Below the pieces are notes generated by a model. It did not search any database, was not told the DNA's origin, and worked only from the letters and a program-made list of their open reading frames with translations. Both the position numbers and the translations under genes were made by a program. Below are positions 48,933 through 59,885 of a stretch of DNA of 64,000 bases, one piece after another. Numbering within the stretch: position 1 is the first letter of the stretch; each line of letters starts with the position of its first letter. Source of the stretch: Cladobotryum mycophilum (lineage: Eukaryota; Ascomycota; Sordariomycetes; Hypocreales; Hypocreaceae); NCBI GenBank assembly GCA_036429605.1, contig JAVFKD010000004.1, forward strand, positions 1,364,001 through 1,428,000, in the 5' to 3' direction.

Positions 48933-49736
48933 TCAGATATTTGCCGGCCACCTCACAACAAACCCATTAACCGTTTTCTGGATATCCAAATCACCAGGAT
49001 CGTTCTCAAAGAGGGGCTTCTCCAACTTTTTCTCCAAAACCCGCTCCACCTCAAGGCCCGCATCGCGCGCCACGTCGAAAAATTTCATATCTAGGTCTCT
49101 CTTCCAAGGACGGTATGAGGTAAAGAACACATAAGTAGTACTCTCTCTTGTAGCTTTCAAGGTCTCCTTAATCGTCTTGACCAAAGCGCCGTGCTCCGCG
49201 TGTCGGAAAAGGAGATCAGCCAGGATAAGAACATCGAAACGCTGTTCCCCCGAGGAGATTGAGGTGCCATCCTCAGGCTTAAGATGGGCCAGGAGGGGGA
49301 CAACATCTCTGCCCCAAACGAATCCTTCCGCAACTACAGTCTTCGCGATATGACCCATTGGCTCAACGGTCTCGTCGCATTCATCAATATTCTTTTGCAT
49401 ATTTGCAATCAATTCTGGGTCATTAAAGTCAGTCATGACAACCTTCTTCGCTCCCAGAATGCCAGCCACGAGTGAAGGCAAGCCTGCGGCAGCTCCAAGC
49501 TCCAGCACAGTTTTGCCTCGTACTCTGGAAGGATCTTCTTCAAAGTAGTCCGAAATGATCTTGGCACCGTTCCACAAATGGTGCGCCTCTGTAGGGCTGC
49601 TGCCAACCAGGTTCAGAGTTATTTCCTTTCCGCTGCCCATGGTGAAAATCTGTTTCGTAGGTGGTGGTGTGGGAGGGTAGTATCCCTCAGGGTCCTCCAT
49701 GAGGCTACCCATGCCAAAGTCTTCATCTTCATCCAT
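48933..49736 (-). CDS. EFM7: elongation factor methyltransferase Efm7 (Nnt1)
   Basis: Seven-beta-strand methyltransferase that modifies the N-terminus and adjacent lysine of eEF1A. Single exon, 267 aa. The N-terminus is acidic (MDEDEDFG). HHLWNGAKIISDYFEE precedes the SAM motif VLELGAAAGLPSLVAGILGAKKVVMTDFND. DVLILADLLFRHAEHGALV and VFFTSYRPWKRDLDMKFFD are further family segments. It was formerly annotated as nicotinamide N-methyltransferase (NNT1). Confidence 0.93.
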   Translation of the reverse strand: MDEDEDFGMGSLMEDPEGYYPPTPPPTKQIFTMGSGKEITLNLVGSSPTEAHHLWNGAKIISDYFEEDPSRVRGKTVLELGAAAGLPSLVAGILGAKKVVMTDFNDPELIANMQKNIDECDETVEPMGHIAKTVVAEGFVWGRDVVPLLAHLKPEDGTSISSGEQRFDVLILADLLFRHAEHGALVKTIKETLKATRESTTYVFFTSYRPWKRDLDMKFFDVARDAGLEVERVLEKKLEKPLFENDPGDLDIQKTVNGFVVRWPANI

Positions 49737-50128
49737 GGTATTTTGGTGAAATATATTTATTGGTGTTTGTTTGTAAGAAGGCTGGAGAGTTGAGGTTGCT
49801 AGAACCAGAAGAGCAGCTGTTGAGTTGCACGGACTTGTGAGTCAAAAGGTTTCCTTGCTTCCGAAATTAACTTGGGGGCCTATTTCTATCCGAGACAAGC
49901 AGAAGCCTACCTGCTACGCTTACAAGAGCCCCGGAGTGTGATGTTTCGCCCGTATATGCCTCCTCAATTTGGCGCAGTTGAGTTAATCTGCAAGAATTTT
50001 GGTGGTAGTGGGCCGCGTGAGGCCAATAGAGGTGCTGCCCTCACAGTGTGAAACTCAGCTTCGACACTTAGCACGAAGCCAAGTGTATGCGGCCAGATGA
50101 GAAGGACAACGGTGAATATCCCCTGGAT
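49737..50128. other. upstream region of EFM7
   Basis: 392 bp between EFM7 and the RS-rich protein gene on the same strand. No further feature seen. Confidence 0.4.
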
Positions 50129-51214
50129 TTAACCAAATCTTTGTTTCGCCAGTTCCTTGAGCATGCTGACAGTTTTGTCCTCCCTCTGCTGCCAGGCTCG
50201 TCTCTTCTCTTCAATCTCCTCCCTCCTAGCTCTTGCCAGCTCTTCTCGTCGCACCTCTCGCTCTGACTTGCGCTTGTGCTCCTTCTCCTTGGCTTGCTTG
50301 TATTCTTCCAAGCCATCTCCACCACCCATCAAATCCTTGTCGCCAACTTCCATGCCAGGACTCTTCTCCCTAAATTGCCGCATCTTGTCGTTGACTTCTT
50401 GGCGCTTCTCAAGCTTGCGCTCACGAGTACCAGCTTCGGCACGGGGCACTAGCTCCTCTAGCTGTTCTTTTTGCAAGGCTCGGTCGGCTTTGCGATTAGC
50501 TCGCAGCTCTTCACGCTCGGCTTCTCTGGACTCTTCAATCAATTCATTGCGAAGAGCAAGATCCTGCAACGATGGAATGGCAACGCCAGCCTTACGACTA
50601 GAGCTCGTACCAGGTAAGACTGGGCCATAGTCCTCATCGTCGCTGTCGGCGTCATCCGGCCGTTTCAACGAGCTCTCTTTCAAGGTCGACTGTTCTTTCA
50701 TAGCATCCAGTCGCACAAGAGGCGGGCCTCTCTCTAGGATGCGCTGAAACATCTCCGGATCATACCAGCCTTCCGCAAGCTCATTGCGATTCCACTTGCT
50801 CACGAAACTCTTCCACCTGCCTCGAATCTCCCGCTCATCCATATCCTCAATCATCTTCTGCTTCTGTAAATCTAGATACTCTGCAAGCAGCGGTTCAAAT
50901 GTAGATAAATCCCCTTTAGTAAGTGGTCGCGCCGAGAATGGCAGTTGGATATTTGCGTCATCCCTCTCCCTGGTGCGGTGAGATGAACCATGGTGCCTAT
51001 GTGGTGAGCGATGCCGCCTTGAAGATTCTCTTTCCATTTTCCCAAGAGAATCATGTTTCTCCCTTGCAGAGGACGACTCGTGCGGGCTTCTCCTAGGAGA
51101 AAGGGACCGCCTTGAATGATGATGGCGTGAATCGCCTCCAAGGCGAGAAGAGCGATGACGGTGACTGTCTTCATCGCGCCTTGAATGCCTTGGTTCCCTG
51201 GGAGATTGAGGCAT
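50129..51214 (-). CDS. RS/His-rich, coiled-coil nuclear protein, family uncertain
   Basis: Single exon, 361 aa. The first 90 residues are Arg/Ser/His-rich in the manner of splicing-associated proteins. A folded-looking segment follows (FEPLLAEYLDLQKQKMIEDM, then RGRWKSFVSKWNRNELAEGW). Then comes an acidic motif DSDDEDYGPVLPG resembling the GPALP motifs of GPALPP1-type proteins, and a long charged helix to the end. I see no helicase, RRM or catalytic motif. A role in RNA processing is inferred only from composition. Homologues exist widely in ascomycetes as far as I recall. Confidence 0.8.
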   Translation of the reverse strand: MPQSPREPRHSRRDEDSHRHRSSRLGGDSRHHHSRRSLSPRRSPHESSSAREKHDSLGKMERESSRRHRSPHRHHGSSHRTRERDDANIQLPFSARPLTKGDLSTFEPLLAEYLDLQKQKMIEDMDEREIRGRWKSFVSKWNRNELAEGWYDPEMFQRILERGPPLVRLDAMKEQSTLKESSLKRPDDADSDDEDYGPVLPGTSSSRKAGVAIPSLQDLALRNELIEESREAEREELRANRKADRALQKEQLEELVPRAEAGTRERKLEKRQEVNDKMRQFREKSPGMEVGDKDLMGGGDGLEEYKQAKEKEHKRKSEREVRREELARARREEIEEKRRAWQQREDKTVSMLKELAKQRFG

Positions 51215-52112
51215 GGTTACTGATATAAGTCGCGTCTACACCATGTAGGGTGATGCAAATAATTTGTATGGATATGAAAGACAAGATTGGTCTATTTTAT
51301 CGGAGGTTGATGACGGCAGTGATGGTGAATAAACAGCCAGCGTACCGTTTGTTGCCAAAGTTCGTGTAGTTTTTACGCGGGTGCTTCTTCTTGGCGGTTG
51401 CCGATTATGGTACACAGTGCGCTCCACTTTTCTGAACTTCAAGCCCAAATGTCTTGTTAGAGGTGCGATCCACAACCGCCCTCGACGTCGACCTCAACGT
51501 CAACATCAACATCGAGAGAATAAGGTACATCCAGCTTGTATAACCTAGCTCTAAATCATTATTTTACCATTTAACAAAATACGATTTTGTATCCAGACTC
51601 AATATGATGGATGCTCAACGGCACACTAGGCCTCGATGTCGACGTCCATGACGGCTGTAGATCACACCCTTTATTACTCCGGACTCGATGTCAACTGTTA
51701 ATCAGATAAGCAAAGTGCATCTCCAAACACTTGTACAGCTGTGGCGTCATAAACATATGTTTCAGTTAGAGGAAACGGCGCAATACGCAGGGATATATAA
51801 ACAAATCTCATAAAGCACTCATCAAGAGAATGTGAGTCGAGTCCAGCTCTTATTGTGACAGTCGAAGACTATATAATGCCACTATTATAATGACACAATT
51901 CCTTCCATTATCATACATCAGTGGTATTTGGGGTATCTTTAAGCAAGCAAGGAGAGACGCTAGCAAGTTCAATTTTGCCTTTATATATTCATCACATCAT
52001 AGCTTCTTTGCAGAATGCCGCCGCACGGCTCTCCCCTGCAGAGGCGATGGCATAGCCCACGCTTGCACATCTCCCAACACAACGCAAGCCCAAATCAGCC
52101 CAAAGGCGATTT
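51215..52112. other. intergenic region upstream of the RS-rich gene
   Basis: 898 bp. A 79-codon minus-strand frame at 51236-51475 lies just upstream of the RS-rich start and is more likely leader than gene. GTCGAC/AACGTC-type words recur near 51480-51515. Nothing else supported. Confidence 0.4.
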
Positions 52113-53706
52113 CTATTCTGGCTGTGGCGATATGGCATTGCCATGAATGACACATCCAATGCACGCGCAATCATCTCCACAGAGACAACTTGCTATATCT
52201 CCTTCGCATTCTGGAAATGGATAGCTAACGAAAAAATAGTCACTCGCTGACAAGGTCTGCTCTTCGCTAATTCCAGAAGCGGCATCTGACGGTGTATGTG
52301 CCGTTGGTGGTGACACGGTGCCATCGTTTTGCTTCATTGTCGGTGTGCCTATGGTCGATGTCTGACCTGCGGGTGTGCCATGGTTGCCATTCACCGCGTT
52401 TTGATTCTCTCCACCAAGGTTTTGTGCCTTCTGCGCGTCCTCTACAACTGTGCTCCAAGCAGATCGGACGTAATTCTGCGTCGCTTCGTTATATGGGTGC
52501 GTAGCGCAACCGACACACTCACAAGAATCGCCACAGCCGCACTGGTGTGATGTCCATGAAGGTCCACCTGTGTGGTTGATGGGTGGCATCGGTATTGTTG
52601 GGGGTACACCATACGGCAAGCTAGGAATTGGCTGCCCAAAATTTATACTTGCCATAATATGCCTCCATTGCTCCGGCTGGAGCGGCTGAAGATACGAGCC
52701 GTATTGAGGCGGATAAGCGAAAACAGTTGGTTGAGGAAAATAGGGATATATGCCATTCGGCATCACGATAGGCCCTGAAAATGGACTCATCATGATACCA
52801 TTTGCCTGGGGAAGTGCCCCCTGCGTAGAGACAATCTCCTCTTGTGATTTGATCTCCGGTGAATCCGCCCCAGAACAGCAACTTTTGGGCTTCTCCTTTT
52901 GAAGTCCATTGGTTTTAGCGGTTGTCTGGATTTTAGTTTCTCCTCCACCACAACAACTACCAGCAGTCGAAGCTGTAGCGGATCCCGGTAATCCATTCAT
53001 CTGAGCATGAGCTGTATGATGGCCATTTGTAGATGCTATCGAATTCATCGAAGGTGGTATGGGACTCTGAAACATAAACATGTCTGTCTGGGGCACAAGG
53101 CCAATTGTGCCGTATCCGGCGTTACTCGGCATTGCAACCATGATTCCATTCGACGCCGGCGATGATTTTTGCTGCCCCGCGCCAAACGTTGGTAGAATAT
53201 TCAGTTGACTGGCATCCATTCGCTCGAGAGCAGTAGGGTCGATAGGTTTCCGACTTGGGCCACTCTTGGAAGTTGGTTTTTGGATGCGGTGACCTGACGT
53301 ACTCGGGGCTTTGGGTGGGCTTGGCGACGAAGCACCAACACTCGATCCATCTTTGTTTTCTATGCTATCAACAGCAGGTTGCTCCGAAGGTCCGCAGCTA
53401 CACTTTTGTTTCTTCGGAATGGCAGCAGTTACAGTGGCAGTGACACATGAACAGGGCCGTGATGCCGGATGTGGACATGAGCTCAGTGGGCGTCCTGGTT
53501 TCCTCACGGGAACCATGAGTCGTTCACTGGCATGGTTGCATTTTGTGGAGCGATGGCCACGGATGCATGGCTCGCTACAGCAACATGAGAGTCAGTCACG
53601 GACATTTGATGGCTGCGCGGCTTGGAGACGCGAGAGCTGAAGCCACTAGAAGATAAGAAGATTTGATAACATACCAAGCCATTTTCTGGCCATTTATTAG
53701 AGGCAT
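52113..53706 (-). CDS. copper-fist transcription factor (Cuf1/AceA/GRISEA group)
   Basis: Copper-responsive DNA-binding regulator. Exon 1 is 53706-53675 and exon 2 is 53574-52113; the 100-nt intron 53674-53575 (GTATGT...TGTAG) splits the Cys11 codon. The product is 497 aa. The copper fist is MPLINGQKMACEPCIRGH then RSTKCNHASERL, with zinc ligands Cys11, Cys14, Cys23 and His25 and the minor-groove motif GRP. It is followed by Cys-rich CSC and CSCG segments. Two C-terminal Cys clusters, CGCGDSCECVGCATHPYN and CLCGDDCACIGC, are the copper-sensing REP-type motifs. Extra Cys pairs (SCCGGGE, KSCCSGAD) lie between. Whether it controls uptake or detoxification cannot be decided here. Confidence 0.94.
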
Positions 53707-55611
53707 GATCAAGGACTGATGTAGTCGTAACAATCAGAGGAACTCGATGTCTTCCCGTAGTGTAGATGCTGGCGACGTGGGCAGTGCCGCCAACGGCGGC
53801 ATTTGCGGCGAACAGCCCTAAAACAACACCTCACCACCTAGAATTTATCGAAGGGATAATTTCAGAGGCCAGAATTATGCGCCATCCAAGAACAGCAGGT
53901 AGTTAAAGAAGCGGTAGAGGCAAATACGGCGGGTTCGGGTCGGATCGACTATGAATGAATCTTGTAGAACGTAAGTAGGTCGAGCAGCGGATGGCGGACA
54001 GCGGGGAGTCTCAAGTCGAGTTGTTCGTTTCGAGTGAAGCGACCTGAGCTTCTGAAATCGGTCGGCGATAGCGAAACGCAAAGCCTCGAAATGCTCAATC
54101 GACGGCGGGTTGCAAGCCGGGGCAACGGTTCGACCAATAGAAGAAATGATAAGGTCGGATTTTTCTCATGCGCTTTTCATGTATGGATGTAAAAGTCGAG
54201 ATGCGCGACAATCGAGTTCCTCGTGAAAGAAAAACTAATGGTGAGTAGCCGGAACCACATAAGACAACGGCAATCCATTTAGCGCAGGCCTTCACTGTAC
54301 AGCAACCTACGGCCCCACGTGCGGGGCATTGTTTAGGGCCCTTGGAGTGTCTTTGGGGGTCTCTCGGGGGGATCTTTAGCGGTCAACACCTACAAATTTA
54401 GGTGTTCAGGTGCCCTCGGACTGACGATAGTTTGTTGAAGCGGGCAGGCGTTGCTGACCCGGATTCAGGGAAGGAGTCATCCAAACATTGAGGACTTATT
54501 ATTTTAATACAGCTTTTAGCACCTGGAGCCTCACCTCTTTCATCCCAACTTCAACACCTAGAACCTCCATCTTCACCATTTCTTCAATCCAGAACAGCTT
54601 TTCAGCCATCAAGCCACTTCAATTCTGCCCGATAGCCGCTGTCAGGAACACTAGACTTTCAGGAAAGAGGCTGTCATGCACTATACGCTCCCACTCTGTG
54701 ACTGGTCCGTTTGACGGGCACCTTTCCCTCCTGAAGCTGGCGCGGACGCACCTCTCCCAGGGGGCCCAGGGCCTTTCTCCAGGACTACCTCGGAGCGCCG
54801 CGACGGTGCCCGGCAGACGCGCAGCATTGAATCGGATCCGGGCACGGAGATCGTGGTGCCGGAGCTGCTGGGAAACGGAAGTGCAACGGGCATTACGTGT
54901 TGCGACAAGAACACACGCTTTCTCTCTCGTTCATGCATATCATCAGATGGTCTAAAGCAGTCTGACAGCCCGTCCCAGATTTTCGTATGCCAACCAAAGA
55001 TTCTCCACTTCGGAACCAAGAGAAAAGTCGACAGCGCCGGAGCGACAACCTGGCCTGGTTTGAGCAAGTTTCTATTGGCTACACCATGATGGGTTGGCAC
55101 ACAGACGACGCCCTCTCCTCAAATCTCTGACCACCATCCCTCAATTTATCAGCTTCTTCAAGGCTGCCAAAACAGCCAAGACGGCCGATCAAAGTCATTA
55201 GTTGCTATTACGATTTAAGAAGGTGCAGCAATGTTTCTTTTGGTAAATCGTGGCGCCAGAATCATCACATCTCTCAAATCGGCATCCATCCGCATTCCAA
55301 GTTTTTGGTCAGGCTATGGCGGGTAGACCGAGCCTGGTTTCATCAAATCCGCATGAGCATGGTGGCCCAAATCCGGTCCTACTTTGTGTCGTCGCAAGGA
55401 TTCTCACCCTTACCAAGTGGACCAAGTTACGAATTAACTCGTCTAGATGGCTTAATCTTCCCCTAGCCGTCATCAGCATTGCACTAACTGCCTATCAGAT
55501 CCTTTTTATTAACTGTTCATCGTCAACATCTCGTCTACTTGATAAATATTGAGCCTTCGCCCCCAGGAACCCCCACATGCATTAGCATGAAGAAACGCGA
55601 AAGCCCCCAAA
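53707..55611. other. intergenic region with a weak candidate gene
   Basis: 1.9 kb between the copper-fist start and the 3' end of the SR140-like gene. The left part should hold the copper-fist promoter. A GC-richer stretch at about 54676-55130 on the plus strand has three overlapping open frames with coding-like composition that may belong to one small spliced gene. I could not assemble a convincing product. Confidence 0.4.
54676..55130 (+). other. possible small protein gene, unresolved
   Basis: Composition changes from AT-rich to mixed here. One frame is open from about 54715 to 55089 and another contains DNLAWFEQVSIGYTMMGWHT before a stop near 55129. A CTGAC branch-like word and CCCAG near 54963-54978 suggest an acceptor between them, but no fitting donor was found. 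It may be noise, a pseudogene or a further frameshifted gene. Confidence 0.2.
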
Positions 55612-58121
55612 CTATCCAAGGGGCTGAGACGTGCTCGCCGTGGACGCCGTATTATTCGCTAATATATATGCATAATACCACCTGCTATACATGAACCCAT
55701 CATCCTTTGATGCCGTGATTCCATTACTTCCCCCATCCGAATTATCAGAATCAGCAAACATGTCTACGGCTCGCATTCTTCTTCTTGGCTGTCCGCGGCT
55801 TGTTACAGAGTCCGCTTCATGACCTAGTGTATCCATGTCTTGTCCATCATTCGCAGCTGATGGTACAGGGTCCCCCTGAACTTCATCTTCATCCATTGGC
55901 TCACCCGTTACATCATCATCCTCAATCGGCTCTCCTTCGACGTCGTCTTCATCGATGGGTTCGCCCTCAATATCATCTTCATCAATAGGTTCACCTGCCA
56001 CATCATCCTCTTCTATAGGCTCCCCATCGACATCATCTTGCTCTTCGGAAACAACCAGCCGCTCGGCTTCGTTGCTAACAGAAGCGTCGGCCCCCGCAGT
56101 TAGATTAGCTTCCACCACCTTCCACTTGCCCTTCTTTGCCGACTCTTCATCCGTCTTCTCTTCAGCTTTCAGTGAAGGAGGATTTTCGAACATACTAGCG
56201 AACAACGCCTGGCTCTCTGCTGGGAAAACACACCATCCTTCCCACAGGTTTATGACGAGATTAACGCTTCGCTTCCACTTCTCGGCCCGTAACCGTCCCC
56301 AGCTGTGCTTCTCTGCCATCATTCCGAGGTGTTCAAACACCTTGCGATCACGCAATGCCGTTTCAAACAGTTGCCGATACCGCCAGGCGTGTCTCACAGT
56401 ACTTGTAGATGAGGATGACAAAATATCGCTCACAGCATACAAGCCGACTAGACTTGCTGCGCTGGCGTCCGCAGCTTCGTTTGTAGCTGTTTCCTCCGCA
56501 CCAGCTCCTTGTTGTAATTCTTTGGCCTCGTTTTTCTTCAAGGGGTTAGCCCCTGTTAATGAAAACGGTTTCACCACATTTGATATAATCAAATCCACAA
56601 CCTCATCGACTCCCCGACTAAGATGGGTAATAGCAAACGCTGTCACCCTTGCAATATCCCCTTTCCGTACTTTTGAAAGTGTTGTCGGCAAGCGCGCCAA
56701 AAGGTGTACTAGCTTAGATTTTTCCAGCGGATTGAGAAAAGATTTTTCTTGCTCCCCGTCTTGGCTCTCACGGTTATCATCTCCATCAAAATCTTCATCG
56801 TCTGAAGAGTTATACTCCGAATCTGAGACGAATTCCTCCAATTTAGTCGTGAATTCAAATGGTAGCCGCTTTTGGGGTGTCTTCCACGCATGGCTATCCT
56901 CAAAAAGGGGGATGTATTTGCCCTTTTTCGGCCCAGATTGTGACCCAGTAATCACCTCCCAGAGCGTCCATCGATACCAAACGCCACCCTCACTCCTAGC
57001 ATCCCACAGCCAGGCCCACTTCTCTTCGCGCTGGACCTCTGGTCGTGACATGAGAAGCGCTTCAAACTCTGGCCCATGTTCTAGGACTCCTTCTATAATC
57101 TTGTTGATGAGCTGGACTGTTTTAATATCTTGAGGCGGCTTCACAGGGACATGTAGGATATTGGAACGGTTTACGCTCCCTAAACCCTGTCCGTATGAGG
57201 GTGGCGGCGCAAAAGCTCTATGGAATCCGTGTTGCGGGCCACGTTCGGCTGGTCCTGGGGCAGGATTCTGCTCCACCGGTTTGGCACCAAATGGATTAGA
57301 GCCAGAGGATGAATAGATGAGAGACGGTAGGGTCGGGTTGGTAACTGCTGATGAAAGATGTCGGTGAATCGATAGGTAGTAGCCATAGCCCATATAGCGG
57401 TTCTGAAGTAAGCTCACTGTTGCATCCATCTCATTCGCAGGTGTCTCTTTCGACAGCGTGACAATGGCGACGGTGCATTTCCTCTCGGAGCCGCCAGGCC
57501 CAACGGGTGGTTGTATCTTGACATTTTCCACCGTCAAGTTATCCGGCAACAGGGCCTTGATCATCGCAGGAGATGTTCCTGGGGGTAGATTCGACAATCG
57601 TAGTGTCGGCCTTGCTATGGCCTTTTCCTCTGCCCGGTCGACCGCGTCTCCCATTTCTTCATCGTCGCTCGCATCGAATGCCTTTGTGACGTTGGACCCT
57701 ACCTCTCGCTCCTCGTATGCCAGACTCGACTTCTCTCTTCCCCTCGAGAAATCCTGAAACGAGCGCTTCTTCGCAAAGCCCGCGGCCGGACCCAGACTGC
57801 CCGGCCCGCTCTTCAGCCCAGACGACCCAAAGTGCCTCCTCGAAGCACCACCCGCGGGCGGGCCGCTCCCACCAAACGCAGAAGGCCTGGGTCTGGGCGG
57901 GCCAAACGAGTCCCTCGCGGAACGCCCTCCCCTCCCTCGTCGTAATCATCCTCATTATCAAAGGACTTTACAAAGTCTTGGTATACGGCGGCAGTCTCGG
58001 CGGCTTCGCGTTGGCGCTTGGCTTCGGCTTCGGCTTTCTGCTTCTCAAAGGCGGATTGCTTGGTGGGTTTTTGGAGTTTGGCCTCGACACCGGGGAAGTC
58101 GGCTAGGTCTTTGGTCGACAT
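55612..58121 (-). CDS. U2 snRNP-associated SR140/U2SURP-like protein (frameshifted in this sequence)
   Basis: Predicted splicing factor with the SR140 domain order: RRM (TLRLSNLPPGTSPAMIKALL..., about residues 175-260), SURP-like module (LINKIIEGVLEHGPEFEALL..., about 335-395), then a CID-like helical domain (LVHLLARLPTTLSKVRKGDI... to about 690). The N-terminus is STKDLADFPGVEAKLQKP. An acidic array of five 10-residue repeats around EGEPIDEDDV precedes the C-terminus. The printed frame breaks after YDEGGEG. One extra G within plus-strand 57925-57936 gives RSARDSFGPPRPRPSAFGGS and a frame into the RRM, for 2511 nt, 836 aa, no intron. Assignment rests on domain order and needs a profile search. 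Confidence 0.86.
55883..56038. repeat. 30-bp tandem repeats encoding acidic decapeptides
   Basis: Five diverged 30-bp units within the SR140-like gene, each encoding a variant of GEPIDEDDVE. The unit length keeps the reading frame, so copy-number change would be tolerated. Confidence 0.85.
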
Positions 58122-58484
58122 GATTGGAGGGATGGTTATGATTCTTGTAGGGATTTGCTCACTTCATATTTGTGAGGGGCGTGTCGATGGGAGGGGGGGG
58201 CAAGCTTCGAATTGCAAGGGCGGATGGTTAGTTAGATTGAATGCGAAAGGTGCACCGTTCCTGGCGTTGATTTGGGCCCCACTGATGTGAATGACCCCGA
58301 TAGAAGCATAAATTAATTTCATCATTTCCGTCTTTACTTGGAAAGGCAACAACTTTCGACAAATCATGTTCTTCAATGTATTCCCGATTCACGACGGAGT
58401 GGAATCTTGTATTATTTACTCAATCGCTCTTCTTCCCATATTTCTAATGCATATCGAATCCGTCCGAATCCCAGCGGGCCAAGT
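58122..58484. other. upstream region of the SR140-like gene
   Basis: 363 bp including the SR140-like leader and the 3' region of the oxidase. Nothing else visible. Confidence 0.4.
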
Positions 58485-59885
58485 CTATTTATTCAATTCT
58501 TCCTGCAGTACCAATCCCGGCTCTCCACCTCGACTCCCGTCGTCAGTTATTAACCCAACAAACTTGCCCTCAATCTCCCTACCCGAACCCAAGCCATCAT
58601 CTTCTATTTCTTTCCACTTCCACTTCTCTCCCAGCTTGTCTCCCTTTCCGATTAAGCAGTCCACAAATTTGTCTCCCAGGACGGGCAGGAATTTGTAGGC
58701 ATGGCCGCTGTCGCCAGTCGCAATGAAGAGTCCGTCCCACCCTGGATGCCAATCCACGAGCCAGTCCCCGTCGCACGTGTCAGCATACCAGCACAGTCTG
58801 GTCTCTTTCCAAGGGCGGCTCTCGAGGCCCTTGAGAGGCGTGAGATGCTGCAATGCTTGACGCAGGGCTCGATCAGCCTCAGAGGGTAGTCGGCCAGTGC
58901 CCGTACCGTCTCGATATGTCATCGGCCTCGATACCACAATGGGCTTCCGCTCTTCCGAAGGCGATGGGGGCAAGGCCGTGGTTACCGTTACAGGGTTTAA
59001 ATATCCGTATGAGTGCCGCGCAATCTTCAATACCTTCTCCTGCGGTGGAATGATGAACAATCCAGAGGTAAAGTTGAGCACCACCGGTAGCTTGGCAGCG
59101 ACCTGGAACTCTTCCGCTGTGATGTCGACGTAGCCGAGTGGCTGCGCAGTGGCTTCTATGCGGCCTCGCAGGTCGATCAAGCTGCCCGTCCAGGCTCCCG
59201 CGGCAACGAAGACTAACTCGGCCCTTAATACCCTAGAGTCGTTCAACTTGGCGCCCACAACCTTCTTCCGTTCTGTTACCAGCTCTTCCACCTTTGCATC
59301 AACAAACTTTACTCGGTCTGTGGCTTTGACGCGCTCGTACAGCCAAGCCATCCCCTTTCCGGCGTTGGCCCATCCTGACAGTTTGTTGATGTACCCCCAG
59401 TCACCAGGGTGGCTGTCTATTTCCAAAAATTCCTGAATCTCCTTGGATCCCTCAAACTCTCGCACCTTTTCTCGCGCACCAACATCCTCGGCGATCCGAC
59501 TGACATTCTCAAAACTTGCCTTGCTATACTCCCACGCCGTCTTCTTCCCAACTCTTGCGTGCTTGCTCGGTTCATACGCCGTCAGTAACAAGCCCGATTC
59601 AGAGTACCGTCCTTGCCCACCAAGCTCATCGTCACCCTGCTTGCGCCATTCTTCCTGCGCAGCCGCCGCCAAATCCGCATAGTCCGGATCCGCGTAATCC
59701 GCCCGAACAATCCTCGAAGAATCGAAGCTCGCACAATCCGACGGAGGGAACTGCTGCCCGCGAACATCATCTACAATGGTGATGCTCGTGTCGGCAAAGA
59801 ACGGTCTCTTCGTGAGCGCCCATGCCGTGGTCAGGCCAAACACACCAGAGCCGATAATCAAAATATCTGTTGGTGGACTCTGCAT
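58485..59885 (-). CDS. FAD-dependent amine/amino-acid oxidase (sarcosine oxidase, fructosyl-amino-acid oxidase family)
   Basis: DAO-fold flavoenzyme, single exon, 466 aa from the ATG at 59885. The dinucleotide-binding motif is at residues 12-17 in ILIIGSGVFGLTTAWAL. SSRIVRADYADPDYADLA is a typical second FAD segment. The covalent-flavin Cys of monomeric sarcosine oxidases corresponds to Cys365 in RLCWYADTCDGDW, followed by FIATGDSGHAYKFLPVLG. Candidate substrates are sarcosine, pipecolate, saccharopine or fructosyl amino acids; sequence alone does not choose. No peroxisomal SKL tail is visible (the end is EELNK). Confidence 0.9.
   Translation of the reverse strand: MQSPPTDILIIGSGVFGLTTAWALTKRPFFADTSITIVDDVRGQQFPPSDCASFDSSRIVRADYADPDYADLAAAAQEEWRKQGDDELGGQGRYSESGLLLTAYEPSKHARVGKKTAWEYSKASFENVSRIAEDVGAREKVREFEGSKEIQEFLEIDSHPGDWGYINKLSGWANAGKGMAWLYERVKATDRVKFVDAKVEELVTERKKVVGAKLNDSRVLRAELVFVAAGAWTGSLIDLRGRIEATAQPLGYVDITAEEFQVAAKLPVVLNFTSGLFIIPPQEKVLKIARHSYGYLNPVTVTTALPPSPSEERKPIVVSRPMTYRDGTGTGRLPSEADRALRQALQHLTPLKGLESRPWKETRLCWYADTCDGDWLVDWHPGWDGLFIATGDSGHAYKFLPVLGDKFVDCLIGKGDKLGEKWKWKEIEDDGLGSGREIEGKFVGLITDDGSRGGEPGLVLQEELNK

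Noticed and set aside
55955..57133. 392-codon plus-strand open frame
   Set aside because: Ser-rich antisense shadow of the SR140-like gene.
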